Of a stretch of 64,000 bases of DNA, positions 35,106 through 45,669 are shown one piece after another (position 1 is the stretch's first letter; each line of letters opens with the position of its first letter). Below the pieces are notes generated by a model, which did not search any database, was not told where the DNA came from, and worked only from the letters and a program-made list of their open reading frames with translations. Source of the stretch: Hormoscilla sp. GM7CHS1pb (lineage in GTDB: Bacteria > Cyanobacteriota > Cyanobacteriia > Cyanobacteriales > Desertifilaceae); assembly GCA_014323675.1 (NCBI GenBank), contig JACONN010000005.1, forward strand, positions 682,001-746,000, written 5' to 3'. Position numbers and translations under genes: made by a program.

Positions 35106-35657
35106 GTGCAGAAACTGCTGAGACTTTCCAAAATTATCGATCGCATCAATCAAAGTATCGGTCAACTCACCCTCTGGCTAGTGCTAATTATGATACTTGT
35201 AGGAGTGTGGAATGTCATCGGTCGCTACCTGGGCAATGCGATCGGGCAAAACCTGACCTCCAACTCCCTGATCGAAGCCCAATGGTATCTCTTCGATATT
35301 ATCTTCCTGGTGAGTGCCGCCTACGCCCTCAAGCACAACGAACATGTGCGTGTAGATCTGCTTTACAACGGATGGCCTCCCAAGCGCAAAGCCCTCGTTA
35401 ACCTCATAGGAACCCTACTGTTTCTCATTCCCTTCAGCATCCTTGCGATCTACTTTTCCTGGCAAGCAGTCTATAATTCCTGGGCGATCCTGGAAGCATC
35501 TCCCGATCCAGATGGTTTACCCCGTTATCCGATTAAAACTATGATTCCGATCGCCTTCGCACTGCTTATCCTCCAAGGTATCTCCGAAGGGATTAAAAAC
35601 TTCGCCATTTTCACTGGCAAATTACCGAGTCGGGAGGAGAAACGCGATGCCCTATGA
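35106..35657 (+). CDS. TRAP transporter small membrane subunit, DctQ-like
   Basis: 183 residues with four membrane segments (LTLWLVLIMILVGVWNVIGR; YLFDIIFLVSAAYALKHNEH with the family motif NEHVRVDLLY). Small subunit of a tripartite carboxylate-type secondary transporter. A GTG start is used without a clear ribosome site. It overlaps the DctM start by eleven bases. No substrate-binding DctP gene is in the window; in cyanobacteria it may be encoded elsewhere. Confidence 0.9.
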   Translation: MQKLLRLSKIIDRINQSIGQLTLWLVLIMILVGVWNVIGRYLGNAIGQNLTSNSLIEAQWYLFDIIFLVSAAYALKHNEHVRVDLLYNGWPPKRKALVNLIGTLLFLIPFSILAIYFSWQAVYNSWAILEASPDPDGLPRYPIKTMIPIAFALLILQGISEGIKNFAIFTGKLPSREEKRDAL

Positions 35658-36979
35658 TTGGTTAGGTCCGGCCATGTTTGCTGGCGCATTAGTATTGCTA
35701 TCCTTTGGCTATCCCGTTGCCTTCTCCTTGGGAGGCGTTGCCATTATCTTCGGACTCATTGGCATTGCCCTGGGTATCTTCGACCCCATCTTTATGACTG
35801 CCATGCCCCAACGTATTTTTGGCATCATGGCAAATTATACTCTCCTCGCTATCCCCTATTTTATCTTTATGGGGTCGATGCTGGAAAAATCGGGCATCGC
35901 TGAAAATTTGCTGGAAACTATGGGCATTCTGTTTGGCCGCTTGCGGGGCGGTTTGGCCTTAGCAGTTATCCTCGTGGGCACCCTACTCGCTGCTACTACA
36001 GGGGTTGTCGCCGCAACTGTGGTCGCTATGGGGCTCATTTCTCTCCCCATTATGCTGCGTTACGGCTATAACAAGGAACTCGCTACTGGCGCGATCGTGG
36101 CTTCGGGAACCCTCGGACAAATTATCCCCCCTTCTGTTGTCCTTGTGGTTTTGGGAGACCAATTAGGTGTCTCCGTGGGAGACTTGTTTATTGGTTCGAT
36201 CGTCCCGGGTTTGATGATGGCGGGGGCTTTTGCCCTCCAAGTACTGATTATTGCCTTTTTCCGACCCGACATGGCACCTCCTTTGCCCCCAGATGTCAGA
36301 AAGATCGGCGGCAAAGCTTTGGGGATGCGAGTTTTGAAAGTCATGATCCCGCCACTGTTGCTGATCTTAATGGTTCTCGGGAGTATCTTTTTCGGCTTTG
36401 CTACCCCCACGGAAGCTGGGGCTGTCGGTTGCCTAGGCGCGATCGCCCTTGCTGCTGCTAACGGACAAGTTAACTGGGCCTCTCTGCGCCTTGTTTCTGA
36501 CGTTACCATGCGCACCACCACTATGGTAATGTTCATTCTCATCGGTTCCACTGCCTTTAGTCTGGTTTTCCGGGGATTGAATGGCGATCGCTTTATGGAA
36601 GACCTCTTAACAAACCTGCCGGGCGGTCAAACTGGCTTCTTGGTTGTCAGCATGGCAGTAGTTTTTTCTGCTGGGATTTTTCATCGACTTTTTCGAGATT
36701 GCCTTTATCGTCGTCCCCCTATTTGTACCTGTGGCCCAGCAGCTAGGAATAGATCTAGTTTGGTTCGGCATTATTCTCGGCGCCAACCTGCAAACTTCCT
36801 TTCTGACGCCACCCTTTGGTTTTGCCCTCTTCTACCTGCGCAGCATCGCCCCTCCTGAAGTTACCACGGGTCACATTTATCGCGGGGCTATTCCATTTAT
36901 CCTGATCCAGATGATGATTTTAATGTTAATTATCATCTTCCCAGGAATTGTCAGTTTCCTGCCCTCACTCAGTCGCTAA
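35647..36979 (+). pseudogene. TRAP transporter large permease DctM, frameshifted
   Basis: The first frame runs from ATG 35647 with clear DctM sequence (LVVLGDQLGVSVGDLFIGS, ATPTEAGAVG-type) to VVFSAGIF at about 36680, then turns into nonsense (HRLFRDCLYRRPP) and ends at 36858. The next frame carries the proper continuation (DFFEIAFIVVPLFVPVAQQL) to the stop at 36979. Dropping one base near 36682 (ATTTTTCATCGAC to ATTTTTATCGAC) restores a normal protein of about 443 residues. It is a real frameshift or a sequencing error next to a T-run. Confidence 0.88.
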
Positions 36980-36990
36980 ATTGTACTTCA

Positions 36991-37014
36991 CTCGCCTCTG
37001 GTTCAAACCAGAGG
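36991..37014. repeat. Hairpin after dctM
   Basis: GCCTCTGGTT/AACCAGAGGC with a two-base loop shortly after the restored dctM stop; a possible transcript end without a T-run. Confidence 0.6.
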
Positions 37015-37057
37015 CTAATAACTCAAGTTGCGACCTATAAAAATTGAATACAAAAAG

Positions 37058-37125
37058 CAGTCTCCCCGCCCGGATCTGATAGTCTCCCCGCCCGGGTCTG
37101 AGGGTCTCCCCACCCGGGTCATAAG
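37058..37125. repeat. Short tandem repeat, three units
   Basis: Units AGTCTCCCCGCCCGGATCTG, AGTCTCCCCGCCCGGGTCTG and GGTCTCCCCACCCGGGTCAT, period about 22 bp. Confidence 0.8.
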
Positions 37126-37344
37126 GGCTCCGCAATCTACTTGACAAAAATAAAAATCATGTTTCCATTAATTCCCGTCCCCACAGAGACGCTAACAGAC
37201 ATCCTAAACCTATATCCCCTCCCTTGTCAAGCACTACGCTAAAGATCCATAAGCTCAGCTTACTAGAGGTCAGAATTTAATTATTTTTTAAGGATTATTA
37301 ACAAAAATTCCCTGAGAGATGTGTTTTAATGATTGTAGTTATGT

Positions 37345-37520
37345 ACAGGAGAGCGCCCTGCGATTCCCTCAAGGTCCTAGTGCCCGCATGCAGGATTACA
37401 TCAGTCCTGATAACCGGTCGGGCCAGCCAGCCACCGGTGGAGCGCTAGCCGAGGCTTCTTACTCAAGATGATCTAGTCCGACATAGTCCGGATAAAGCAA
37501 GAAACCTCGGGAGATAGTAA
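37345..37520 (+). ncRNA. Candidate structured leader RNA of the giant gene
   Basis: A multibranch fold can be drawn: AGCGC (37352) with GCGCT (37442-37446) closing a junction that holds CCTGC (37357)/GCAGG (37390), CAGGA/TCCTG (37391-37409) and CCGGT (37414)/ACCGG (37432). Next, CCGAGG-C-TTCTT (37449) pairs with AAGAA-A-CCTCGG (37499-37510). It ends about 50 bases before the ATG of the giant gene. I recognise no known riboswitch in it. It could be a regulatory leader or a separate small RNA. Confidence 0.4.
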
Positions 37521-37564
37521 CATCCTCGGTAAAGAAACAAATAGAAACAAATAAGGAGAAAGAA

Positions 37565-40500
37565 ATGTCGCAAAATCGAGTTCAGTCATCAGAGCTGAGT
37601 AGTGATTTCCAGCTCAAAGGCGACGACACCAATTTATTCATCGCCGACTTTAATGGGGACGGTAAAAGCGACATCCTCAGCCAAAAAAAGAAAGTCAGAA
37701 GTACTGATCAAGTACTCTTATCCGAAGGCAACGGCCAATTTGCCACCCCCATCACCCTGCCTGGGAGTTTCGCTCGCACTGGTGACAATACCAATCTTTA
37801 TATCGGCGACTTTAATGGGGACGGTCGCAGCGATGTCCTCCGCCAAAAAAATGGCAGTTGGGGCGAATCGTACTATACCGACACAATATATAGTAGTTGG
37901 TTGGAGGACAGGGTTGCAAGCATGACTGCTCAAGTATTATTATCCCAAGGTGACGGCTTTAACAGCATCACCCTGGATGAGAACTTCGTTCTCAATGGTA
38001 ATGTTACCAACCTGTATATCGCCGACTTTAATGGGGACGGTAAAAGCGATATCCTCCACCAAGAAAAGGGCACTGCGCCTGCTAAAATACTCTTCTCCCG
38101 AGGTGAAGGCGACTTTGGCTTTACTCCCATCACCCTGCATGAGAATTTCCATCTTAATGGTGACTGGACTAACTTGCACATCGGTGACTTTAATGGGGAC
38201 GGTCGCAGCGATATACTCCGCCAAGAATTTGGCAGTGCGGACGACGATGACCATACAACTGCTCAAGTATTCCTATCCCCAGACGACGGCAACCTGAACT
38301 CCATCACCCCCATCACCCTGCATGAGCATTTCTTCCTTAAGGGCGACTGGACTAACTTGCACATCGGCGACTTTAATGGGGACGGTCGCAGCGATCTCCT
38401 CCGCCAAGAATATGGCAGTGCGGACGACGATGCCTATATGACTGCTCAAGTATTCCTATCCCCAGACGACGGCAATTTTAACTCCATCACCCCCATCACC
38501 TTGCCAGAGAGTTTCGCCCTCAAAGGCGACGATACCAATTTGCATGTAGCAGATTTGGATGGTGATGGCTTCGATGAGATTCTGGTTCAACAAAAACATT
38601 CAACGTTTCAGCACACCAGTCGGGTATTGTCCTGGAACCACGAGCAAAATTTCATCAAACATGTGCTCCCTAATGAGCTTCAAATTGACGGTAAAAGCAA
38701 GCAACTGTACATTGCCGATTATAATGGCGATGGGCAAAACAATGAGATTCTGGTTCAGGATTCTAAAAACGACTCAGCGCTGCTATACAGCCTTGGAATT
38801 AAATTTTCTGACAATGCCGCTCTCACCGACATCACCGACCTCCCAGTTGCCCTCAATATCGGCACTCATGGCTACGGCATAGCCACCGACAGCATAGGTA
38901 ATGTGTGGGCTACAGGCTCTTTCTCCGGCAGCATCGACATCGACCTCGACGGCACCATAGATTTGACCAGTAATGGCGCTACTGATAGCTATGTAGCCAA
39001 GTTCTCCCGCAATGGGGATTTGCTTAACGCCTTCCAGATCGGCGGTGGCAGTCATGGTCCTGACCGGGGCTTTGGCATAGCCACCGACAGCATAGGTGAT
39101 GTGTGGGTTACAGGAGATTTCTGGGGCAGCATCGACATCGACGGAGACGGCAACGATGATTTGACCAGTGATGGCGGTAGTGATAGCTATGTAGCCAAGT
39201 TCTCCAGCAATGGGGATTTCGTTAATGCCTATTCGATCGGCAGTAACCGAGACGACGAGGAGGGCCGTAGCATAGCCACCGACAACATGGGTAATGCGTG
39301 GGCTACAGGAACTTTCCAGACCAGTGATGGCGGTACTGAGGGCTATGTAGCCAAGTTCGACTATCAGGGGAATTTGGTCAAATTCAAAAAGATCGGCGGT
39401 AGCGGAGAGGACTATGGTCATGGCATAGCCACCGACAGCGAGGGTAATGTGTGGGCTACAGGCTCTTTCCAGGGCAGCATCGACATCGACCTCGACCTCG
39501 ACGGCACCATAGATTTGACCAGTAATGGCGGTCGTGATAGCTATGTAGCCAAGTTCGACTCTGAGGCGAATTTGGTCTTTGCCAAAAATATCGGCGGTAG
39601 CGGTTATGACTTGGGCCGTGGCATAGCCACCGACAGCAACGGTAATGCGTGGGCTATAGGCTCTTTCGAGGGCAAGATCGACATCGACGGAGACGGCATC
39701 AATGATTTGACCAGTAATGGCGGTAATGATAGCTATGTAGCCAAGTTCGACTCTGAGGGGAATTTGGTCAAAGCCTTCCAGATCGGCGGTAGCAGTAATG
39801 ACTGGGGCAGTGGCATAGCCACCGACAGCAATGGTAATGTGTGGGCTACAGGCTATTTCGAGGGCAAGATCGACATCGACGGAGACGGCAACAATGATTT
39901 GACCAGTAATGGCGGTATTGATAGCTATGTAGCCAAGTTCGACTCTGAGGGGAATTTGGTCAAAGCCAAAAATCTCGGCGGTAGCAGTGGTGACTGGGGC
40001 TTTGACATAGCCACCGACAGCAATGGTAATGCGTGGGCTACAGGAGCTTTACGAGGCAGCATCGACATCGACGGAGACGGCAACAATGATTTGACCCGTG
40101 GCGGCTATGTAGTTAAATTTTATACACACCCCACTGACCTTGAGCTCAGCAACAACAGCATCGACGAAAACGTCGCAGCCAACACTGTTGTCGGCACCTT
40201 CTCGACCACCGACCCCGATACAGGGGATAGCTTTACCTACCAGTTAGTACCTGGTGCAGGAGATACGGATAACGCAGCCTTCACCATTGTCGAGGACCAA
40301 CTGCTCATCAACAGTTCCCCAGACTTTGAAACTCAGTCCAGTTACAGCATCCGCGTTCAAACTACCGATGCGGGAGGAGAGAGTTACTCAGAGAACTTGA
40401 CCATTAACATCAACTACGTTAACTACGTTAATGAAGGCCCCAGCCTCCCAGTTGCCCTCAATATCGGCACTCATGGCTACGGCATAGCCACCGACAGCAA

Positions 40501-43500
40501 TGGTAATGTGTGGGCTACAGGCTCTTTCTCCCGCAGCATCGACATCGACCTCGACGGCACCATAGATTTGACCAGTAATGGCCTTGATGATAGCTATGTA
40601 GCCAAGTTCTCCCGCAATGGGGATTTGCTTAACGCCTTCCAGATCGGCAGTAGCGGAAATGAGCGTGGCTGGGGCATAGCCACCGACAGCAATGATGATG
40701 TGTGGGTTACAGGATCTTTCTCCGGCAGCATCGACATCAACGGAGATGACAAGGATGATTTGACCAGTGATGGCGGTAGTGATAGCTATGTAGCCAAGTT
40801 CTCCAGCAATGGGGATTTCGTTAATGCCTATTCGATCGGCAGTAACCGAGACGACGAGGAGGGCCGTAGCATAGCCACCGACAACATGGGTAATGCGTGG
40901 GCTACAGGAACTTTCCATACCAGTCATGGCGGTAGTGAGGGCTATGTAGCCAAATTCGACTATCAGGGGAATTTGGTCAAATTCAAAAAGATCGGCGGTA
41001 GCGGAGTGGACTATGGTCATGGCATAGCCACCGACAGCGAGGGTAATCTGTGGGCTACAGGCTCTTTCCAGGGCAGCATCGACATCGACCTCGACCTCGA
41101 CGGCACCATAGATTTGACCAGTAATGGCGGTACTGATAGCTATGTAGCCAAGTTCGACTCTGAGGCGAATTTGGTCTTTGCCAAAAATATCGGCGGTAGC
41201 AATTTTGACGTGGGCTATGGCATAGCCACCGACAGCAATGGTGATGCGTGGGCTACAGGCTCTTTCTCCGGCAGCATCGACATCGACGGAGACGGCATCA
41301 ATGATTTGACCAGTAATGGCGGTATTGATAGCTATGTAGCCAAGTTCGACTCTGAGGGGAATTTGGTCAAAGCCAAAAATATCGGCGGTAGCAGTACTGA
41401 CTGGGGCCGTGGCATAGCCACCGACAGCAATGATAATGCGTGGGCTACAGGAAGGTTCTTCGGCAGCATCGACCTCGACCTCGACGGCATCAATGATTTG
41501 ACCAGTAATGGCGGTACTGATAGCTATGTAGCCAAGTTCGACTCTGAGGGGAATTTGGTCAAAGCCAAAAATATCGGCGGTAGCAGTAATGACCAGGGCT
41601 TTGGCATAGCCACCGACAGCAATGGTAATGTGTGGGCTACAGGAGCTTTAGGAGGCAGCGCCGACATCGACGGAGACGGCAACAATGATTTGACCGGTGG
41701 CGGCTATGTAGTTAAATTTTTTGATAATGCCGCCCCCACCGACCTCTCGCTCAGCAACAACAGCATCGACGAAAACGTCGCAGCCAACACTGTTGTCGGC
41801 ACCTTCTCGACCACCGACCCCGATACAGGGGATAGCTTTACCTACCAGTTGGTAGCGGGTGCAGGAGATACGGATAACGCAGCCTTCACCATTGTCGAGG
41901 ACCAACTGCTCATCAACAGTTCCCCAGACTTTGAAGCTCAGTCCAGTTACAGCATCCTCGTTCAAACTACCGATGCGGGAGGAGAGAGTTACTCGACTCA
42001 CTTGACCATTAACATCAACGACGTTAATGAAGTTCCCACCGACCTCTCGCTCAGCAACAACAGCATCGACGAAAACGTCGCGCCCAACACTGTTGTCGGC
42101 ACCTTCTCGACCACCGACCCCGATACAGGGGATAGCTTTACCTACCAGTTGGTAGCGGGTGCAGGAGATACGGATAACGCTGCCTTCACCATTGTCGAGG
42201 ACCAACTGCTCATCAACAGTTCCCCAGACTTTGAGACTCAGTCCAGTTACAGCATCCGCGTTCAATCTACCGATGCGGAAGGAGAGAGTTACTCGGAGAA
42301 CTTGACCATTAACATCAACAACGTTAATGAAGTTCCCATTAACATCAACGACGTTTGGCAACCTTCGGTTGCCTTAAAGATCGGCGGTAGCAATATTGAG
42401 TCGGTGCACACAGACATAGCCACCGACAGCAATGATAATGTGTGGGCTACAGGCTCTTTCTCCGGCAGCATCGACATCGACCTCGACGGCAACAATGATT
42501 TGACCAGTAATGGCGGTAGTGATAGCTATGTAGCCAAGTTCGACTCTGAGGGGAATTTGGTCTTTGCCTATAATATCGGCGGTAGCAGTCGTGACTATGG
42601 CTATGGCATAGCCACCGACAGCAATGATAATGTGTGGGCTACAGGCTCTTTCCAGGGCAGCATCGACATCGACGGAGATGACAACGATGATTTGACCAGT
42701 AATGGCGGTAGTGATAGCTATGTAGCCAAGTTCAACAGCAATGGGGATTTGGTTAAGGCCTTAAAGATCGGCGGTAGCGGTTATGACTTGGGCCGTGGCA
42801 TAGCCACCGACAGCAACGGTAATGCGTGGGCTATAGGCTATTTCTCCGGCAAGATCGACATCGACCTCGACGGCAACAATGATTTGACCAGTAATGGCGG
42901 TAGTGATAGCTATGTAGCCAAGTTCAACAGCAATGGGGATTTTGTTCAGGCCTTAAAGATCGGCGGTAGCGGTTGGGACGAGGGCAGTGGCATAGCCACC
43001 GACAGCAATGGTAATGCGTGGGCTACAGGAACTTTCGAGGGCAAGATCGACATCGACCTCGACGGCAACAATGAATTGACCAGTAATGGCGGTACTGATA
43101 GCTATGTAGCCAAGTTCAACAGCAATGGGGATTTTGTTCAGGCCTATAATATCGGCGGTAGCGGTAATGACTGGGGCTATGACATAACCACCGACAGCAA
43201 TGGTAATGTGTGGGCTACAGGCTCTTTCTCCGGCAGCATCGACATCGACGGAGATGGCAACAATGATTTGACCAGTAATGGCTTTTCTGATAGCTATGTA
43301 GCCAAGTTCGACAGCAATGGTGATTTGGTTAAGGCCTTAAATATCGGCGGTAGTTATCACACTAGTGATGGCTATGGCATAACCACCGACAGCAATGGTA
43401 ATGTGTGGGCTACAGGAACTTTCGAGGGCAGCATCGACATCGACGGAGATGGCAACAATGAATTGACCAGTAACGGCAGTCTTGATGGCTATGTAGCCAA

Positions 43501-44587
43501 GTTCGACAGCAATGGGGATTTGGTTCAGGCCTTAAAGATCGGCAGTAGCGATACTGACCTTGGCCTTGGCATAGCCACCGACAGCAATGATAATGTGTGG
43601 ACTACAGGATCTTTAGGAGGCAGCATCGACATCGACGGAGACGGCAACTATGAATTGATCGGTAATGACGGTTCCTATGTAATTAAATTTTCTGAGGCAA
43701 CTAATGCCGCTCAACTGAAAATCACCCCTTCAGAACCGGTCAAAGCAGTAGAACCAAACACAAGCGTCAGCTTTGATGTCAACTACTCTACCGAACCTGC
43801 GGAAACTCCCACCACGGGAATAGCCTTTGGCATGCATTGGGACAGTTCTCAAGTAGCATTCGATCCAGTCACTGGTTTGACCGAGCACTTCTCTTTGGGC
43901 GCGCAACCTATAAGTGCAGTCTTAGACGATCCGATCATCAACGGGGGTTTGGACGGCGACCCGAACACAGACAAATACATCCTGCAAGCTTGGGTAGATG
44001 CTGAAGGAAATTGGCCCAACAATCCTAATCCTACCCTCTATACGGCCAACTTCACAGCGTTACCAGGGTTTGAAGGGACGCAGATCAACTTTAGTGCCAA
44101 CCCAGATGACCTGCCTGCAAATAGCAACTTTGTCTCCAGTTCCATTGCATTAACCTTGCGCACTCAACCGACACTGGACATTGATGGGAATGGAGCTATA
44201 GATGCGTTAACTGACGGCCTTGTGGCCATACGTTATCTCTTCGGGTTCAGGGGAGAGACTTTGACTAAAGATGTTTTAGGCGAAGGTGCCACCAGTGATC
44301 CATCAGAAATTGTTACCTACTTGGATGAAGTAGGGGACATGATGTTAGATATAGATGGCAATGGCACGGCAGGAGCGTTAACTGATGGCATTTTATTCCT
44401 GCGCCATGCTCTCGGGTTCGAGGATCAGGCTTTGATCCAGGGTGTAATAAGCGAAGGTGCCACCCGTACTACTGCGGAGGCAATTAATGAGCACATGCAA
44501 TCCTTCTTGGGTGTAGTAAGCGAAGATACCACCCTTACTACTGTTCCGGGAATTAATGATCAGATGCAATCCTTCGACGTGCTGTAA
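37565..44587 (+). CDS. Giant modular surface/secreted repeat protein
   Basis: 2340 residues; AAGGAGA precedes the ATG. Order: FG-GAP/VCBS repeats (about 1-420, calcium-loop motifs like DFNGDGKSDIL); SBBP-type propeller repeats (426-850, GIATDSNGNVWATGSF and SIDIDGDGNNDLTSNG); cadherin-like repeat (856-960); second SBBP block (959-1390); two cadherin-like repeats (1391-1596, SIDENVAANTVVGTFSTTD); third SBBP block (1600-2042); cohesin-like domain (2046-2200); two dockerin/EF-hand-like units (LDIDGNGAIDALTDGLVAIR, 2201-2304). No signal peptide is seen; such proteins usually leave by type I secretion. Calcium binding and an adhesive surface role are inferred. Blocks are highly similar in DNA, so the gene grew by duplication. 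Confidence 0.85.
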   Translation: MSQNRVQSSELSSDFQLKGDDTNLFIADFNGDGKSDILSQKKKVRSTDQVLLSEGNGQFATPITLPGSFARTGDNTNLYIGDFNGDGRSDVLRQKNGSWGESYYTDTIYSSWLEDRVASMTAQVLLSQGDGFNSITLDENFVLNGNVTNLYIADFNGDGKSDILHQEKGTAPAKILFSRGEGDFGFTPITLHENFHLNGDWTNLHIGDFNGDGRSDILRQEFGSADDDDHTTAQVFLSPDDGNLNSITPITLHEHFFLKGDWTNLHIGDFNGDGRSDLLRQEYGSADDDAYMTAQVFLSPDDGNFNSITPITLPESFALKGDDTNLHVADLDGDGFDEILVQQKHSTFQHTSRVLSWNHEQNFIKHVLPNELQIDGKSKQLYIADYNGDGQNNEILVQDSKNDSALLYSLGIKFSDNAALTDITDLPVALNIGTHGYGIATDSIGNVWATGSFSGSIDIDLDGTIDLTSNGATDSYVAKFSRNGDLLNAFQIGGGSHGPDRGFGIATDSIGDVWVTGDFWGSIDIDGDGNDDLTSDGGSDSYVAKFSSNGDFVNAYSIGSNRDDEEGRSIATDNMGNAWATGTFQTSDGGTEGYVAKFDYQGNLVKFKKIGGSGEDYGHGIATDSEGNVWATGSFQGSIDIDLDLDGTIDLTSNGGRDSYVAKFDSEANLVFAKNIGGSGYDLGRGIATDSNGNAWAIGSFEGKIDIDGDGINDLTSNGGNDSYVAKFDSEGNLVKAFQIGGSSNDWGSGIATDSNGNVWATGYFEGKIDIDGDGNNDLTSNGGIDSYVAKFDSEGNLVKAKNLGGSSGDWGFDIATDSNGNAWATGALRGSIDIDGDGNNDLTRGGYVVKFYTHPTDLELSNNSIDENVAANTVVGTFSTTDPDTGDSFTYQLVPGAGDTDNAAFTIVEDQLLINSSPDFETQSSYSIRVQTTDAGGESYSENLTININYVNYVNEGPSLPVALNIGTHGYGIATDSNGNVWATGSFSRSIDIDLDGTIDLTSNGLDDSYVAKFSRNGDLLNAFQIGSSGNERGWGIATDSNDDVWVTGSFSGSIDINGDDKDDLTSDGGSDSYVAKFSSNGDFVNAYSIGSNRDDEEGRSIATDNMGNAWATGTFHTSHGGSEGYVAKFDYQGNLVKFKKIGGSGVDYGHGIATDSEGNLWATGSFQGSIDIDLDLDGTIDLTSNGGTDSYVAKFDSEANLVFAKNIGGSNFDVGYGIATDSNGDAWATGSFSGSIDIDGDGINDLTSNGGIDSYVAKFDSEGNLVKAKNIGGSSTDWGRGIATDSNDNAWATGRFFGSIDLDLDGINDLTSNGGTDSYVAKFDSEGNLVKAKNIGGSSNDQGFGIATDSNGNVWATGALGGSADIDGDGNNDLTGGGYVVKFFDNAAPTDLSLSNNSIDENVAANTVVGTFSTTDPDTGDSFTYQLVAGAGDTDNAAFTIVEDQLLINSSPDFEAQSSYSILVQTTDAGGESYSTHLTININDVNEVPTDLSLSNNSIDENVAPNTVVGTFSTTDPDTGDSFTYQLVAGAGDTDNAAFTIVEDQLLINSSPDFETQSSYSIRVQSTDAEGESYSENLTININNVNEVPININDVWQPSVALKIGGSNIESVHTDIATDSNDNVWATGSFSGSIDIDLDGNNDLTSNGGSDSYVAKFDSEGNLVFAYNIGGSSRDYGYGIATDSNDNVWATGSFQGSIDIDGDDNDDLTSNGGSDSYVAKFNSNGDLVKALKIGGSGYDLGRGIATDSNGNAWAIGYFSGKIDIDLDGNNDLTSNGGSDSYVAKFNSNGDFVQALKIGGSGWDEGSGIATDSNGNAWATGTFEGKIDIDLDGNNELTSNGGTDSYVAKFNSNGDFVQAYNIGGSGNDWGYDITTDSNGNVWATGSFSGSIDIDGDGNNDLTSNGFSDSYVAKFDSNGDLVKALNIGGSYHTSDGYGITTDSNGNVWATGTFEGSIDIDGDGNNELTSNGSLDGYVAKFDSNGDLVQALKIGSSDTDLGLGIATDSNDNVWTTGSLGGSIDIDGDGNYELIGNDGSYVIKFSEATNAAQLKITPSEPVKAVEPNTSVSFDVNYSTEPAETPTTGIAFGMHWDSSQVAFDPVTGLTEHFSLGAQPISAVLDDPIINGGLDGDPNTDKYILQAWVDAEGNWPNNPNPTLYTANFTALPGFEGTQINFSANPDDLPANSNFVSSSIALTLRTQPTLDIDGNGAIDALTDGLVAIRYLFGFRGETLTKDVLGEGATSDPSEIVTYLDEVGDMMLDIDGNGTAGALTDGILFLRHALGFEDQALIQGVISEGATRTTAEAINEHMQSFLGVVSEDTTLTTVPGINDQMQSFDVL

Positions 44588-45011
44588 AACCTTATTCCTC
44601 TCCTTCCCGGGCTCCGCCTGGGAAGGCGTGGTTGGGGAGGGGAACTGGGTTCGATAATTAACTGTTATTTTAGTACATTATAACTTCTAAATAGCTAACC
44701 CGCTGCATATAAAACCCTCAAAATATCTGTAAAGTCTAAGTGGGTAATTCAGATTTTTTTAGAGCCTGCTAGCTAGATTCGTCAATATCTAACCCAAAAT
44801 TTCTGTTCGTCCAAGTTATTGGAGGTGGATACCGCCAGTCCTGACATCTGCTGTGGGGGAATTACCTGATCGATGCTTTTGACAACTACCGGTGGATGTC
44901 ATAGTCAGAGGTATAACGTTTTGTAACAATTTCCGAAATTTTGTAACAAGTTACTTGAACTGAAGGGAATTCCGATAAAATGGTTGGGTGTTAACTTACC
45001 CGAGCGAAAAA
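44588..45011. other. Intergenic stretch with hairpin and promoter-like words
   Basis: CCTTCCC/GGGAAGG hairpin at about 44604 after the giant gene. Upstream of the injection-system genes, TTTTGTAACAA occurs twice (about 44918 and 44939) and GTAACAAGTTAC (44943-44954) is a small palindrome. No other gene. Confidence 0.5.
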
Positions 45012-45644
45012 ATGAGTTCATTTCCCCGATCGCCGCGTACCCTGAAGGGGGCAATAGCCTCGATCGACCCCTTGATACCGCTACCCAAGGTGATTGTTTT
45101 CCAATATAATCCAGAGACAATGACGCGGAGTCTGACTTCCCGGATAGCAGGTTATGAAAACAATGAGGGAACGAAAATCAGCCAACCACCAGAAGAAAAA
45201 ATCAGTCTGAAAATAGAAATAGATGCCACGGATCAACTAGAAAAGGCAGATGGCACGGCAACCAGTATGGGAATACATCCCCAGCTAGCAGCCTTAGAAA
45301 CATTAATATATCCCATGAGCGTGGACGTAACTGCTCAGGAAGCACTGTTGCTAGCAGGAACTCTAGAGATATTGTCCAAAAGCCCGCCATTAACGGTGTT
45401 TATGTGGGGAGTAAAGCGGATAGTGCCAGTGCAGATCAAGAGTATGTCAATAGAAGAACAAGCATATGACGTAAATCTAAATCCGATCCGGTCAGAAGTT
45501 AGCCTAGAGATGCAAGTGCTCAGCTATAGCGAGTTGAAATTGTTAAGCGTGGGTGGTTCAATGTTTATGAGTCATCAGATCGCGAAGGAACTGATGGCGG
45601 TAATGAAAACTGTCAGCAGTGTCAGCAGTCTGGTGACTGGATAG
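45012..45644 (+). CDS. Contractile injection system tube/baseplate protein (CIS_tube-like)
   Basis: 210 residues from ATG 45012; a GTG at 44988 would add eight. The sequence KVIVFQYNPETMTRSLTSR and ISLKIEIDATDQLEK is typical of the tube-initiator/hub-adaptor proteins of phage-tail-like injection systems (eCIS), where it sits next to a LysM protein. It starts a four-gene run: hub adaptor, LysM, gpD-like hub and gpV-like spike. Cyanobacterial systems of this kind have been reported as thylakoid-anchored or extracellular; which applies here is unknown. Confidence 0.82.
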   Translation: MSSFPRSPRTLKGAIASIDPLIPLPKVIVFQYNPETMTRSLTSRIAGYENNEGTKISQPPEEKISLKIEIDATDQLEKADGTATSMGIHPQLAALETLIYPMSVDVTAQEALLLAGTLEILSKSPPLTVFMWGVKRIVPVQIKSMSIEEQAYDVNLNPIRSEVSLEMQVLSYSELKLLSVGGSMFMSHQIAKELMAVMKTVSSVSSLVTG

Positions 45645-45669
45645 ACGGGAAGTAGAGGGAGAAAAAACC

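Noticed and set aside
40388..42361. Minus-strand ORFs of 210 and 237 residues within the giant gene
   Set aside because: Shadows of the repeat codons of the plus-strand gene; they repeat in step with it.
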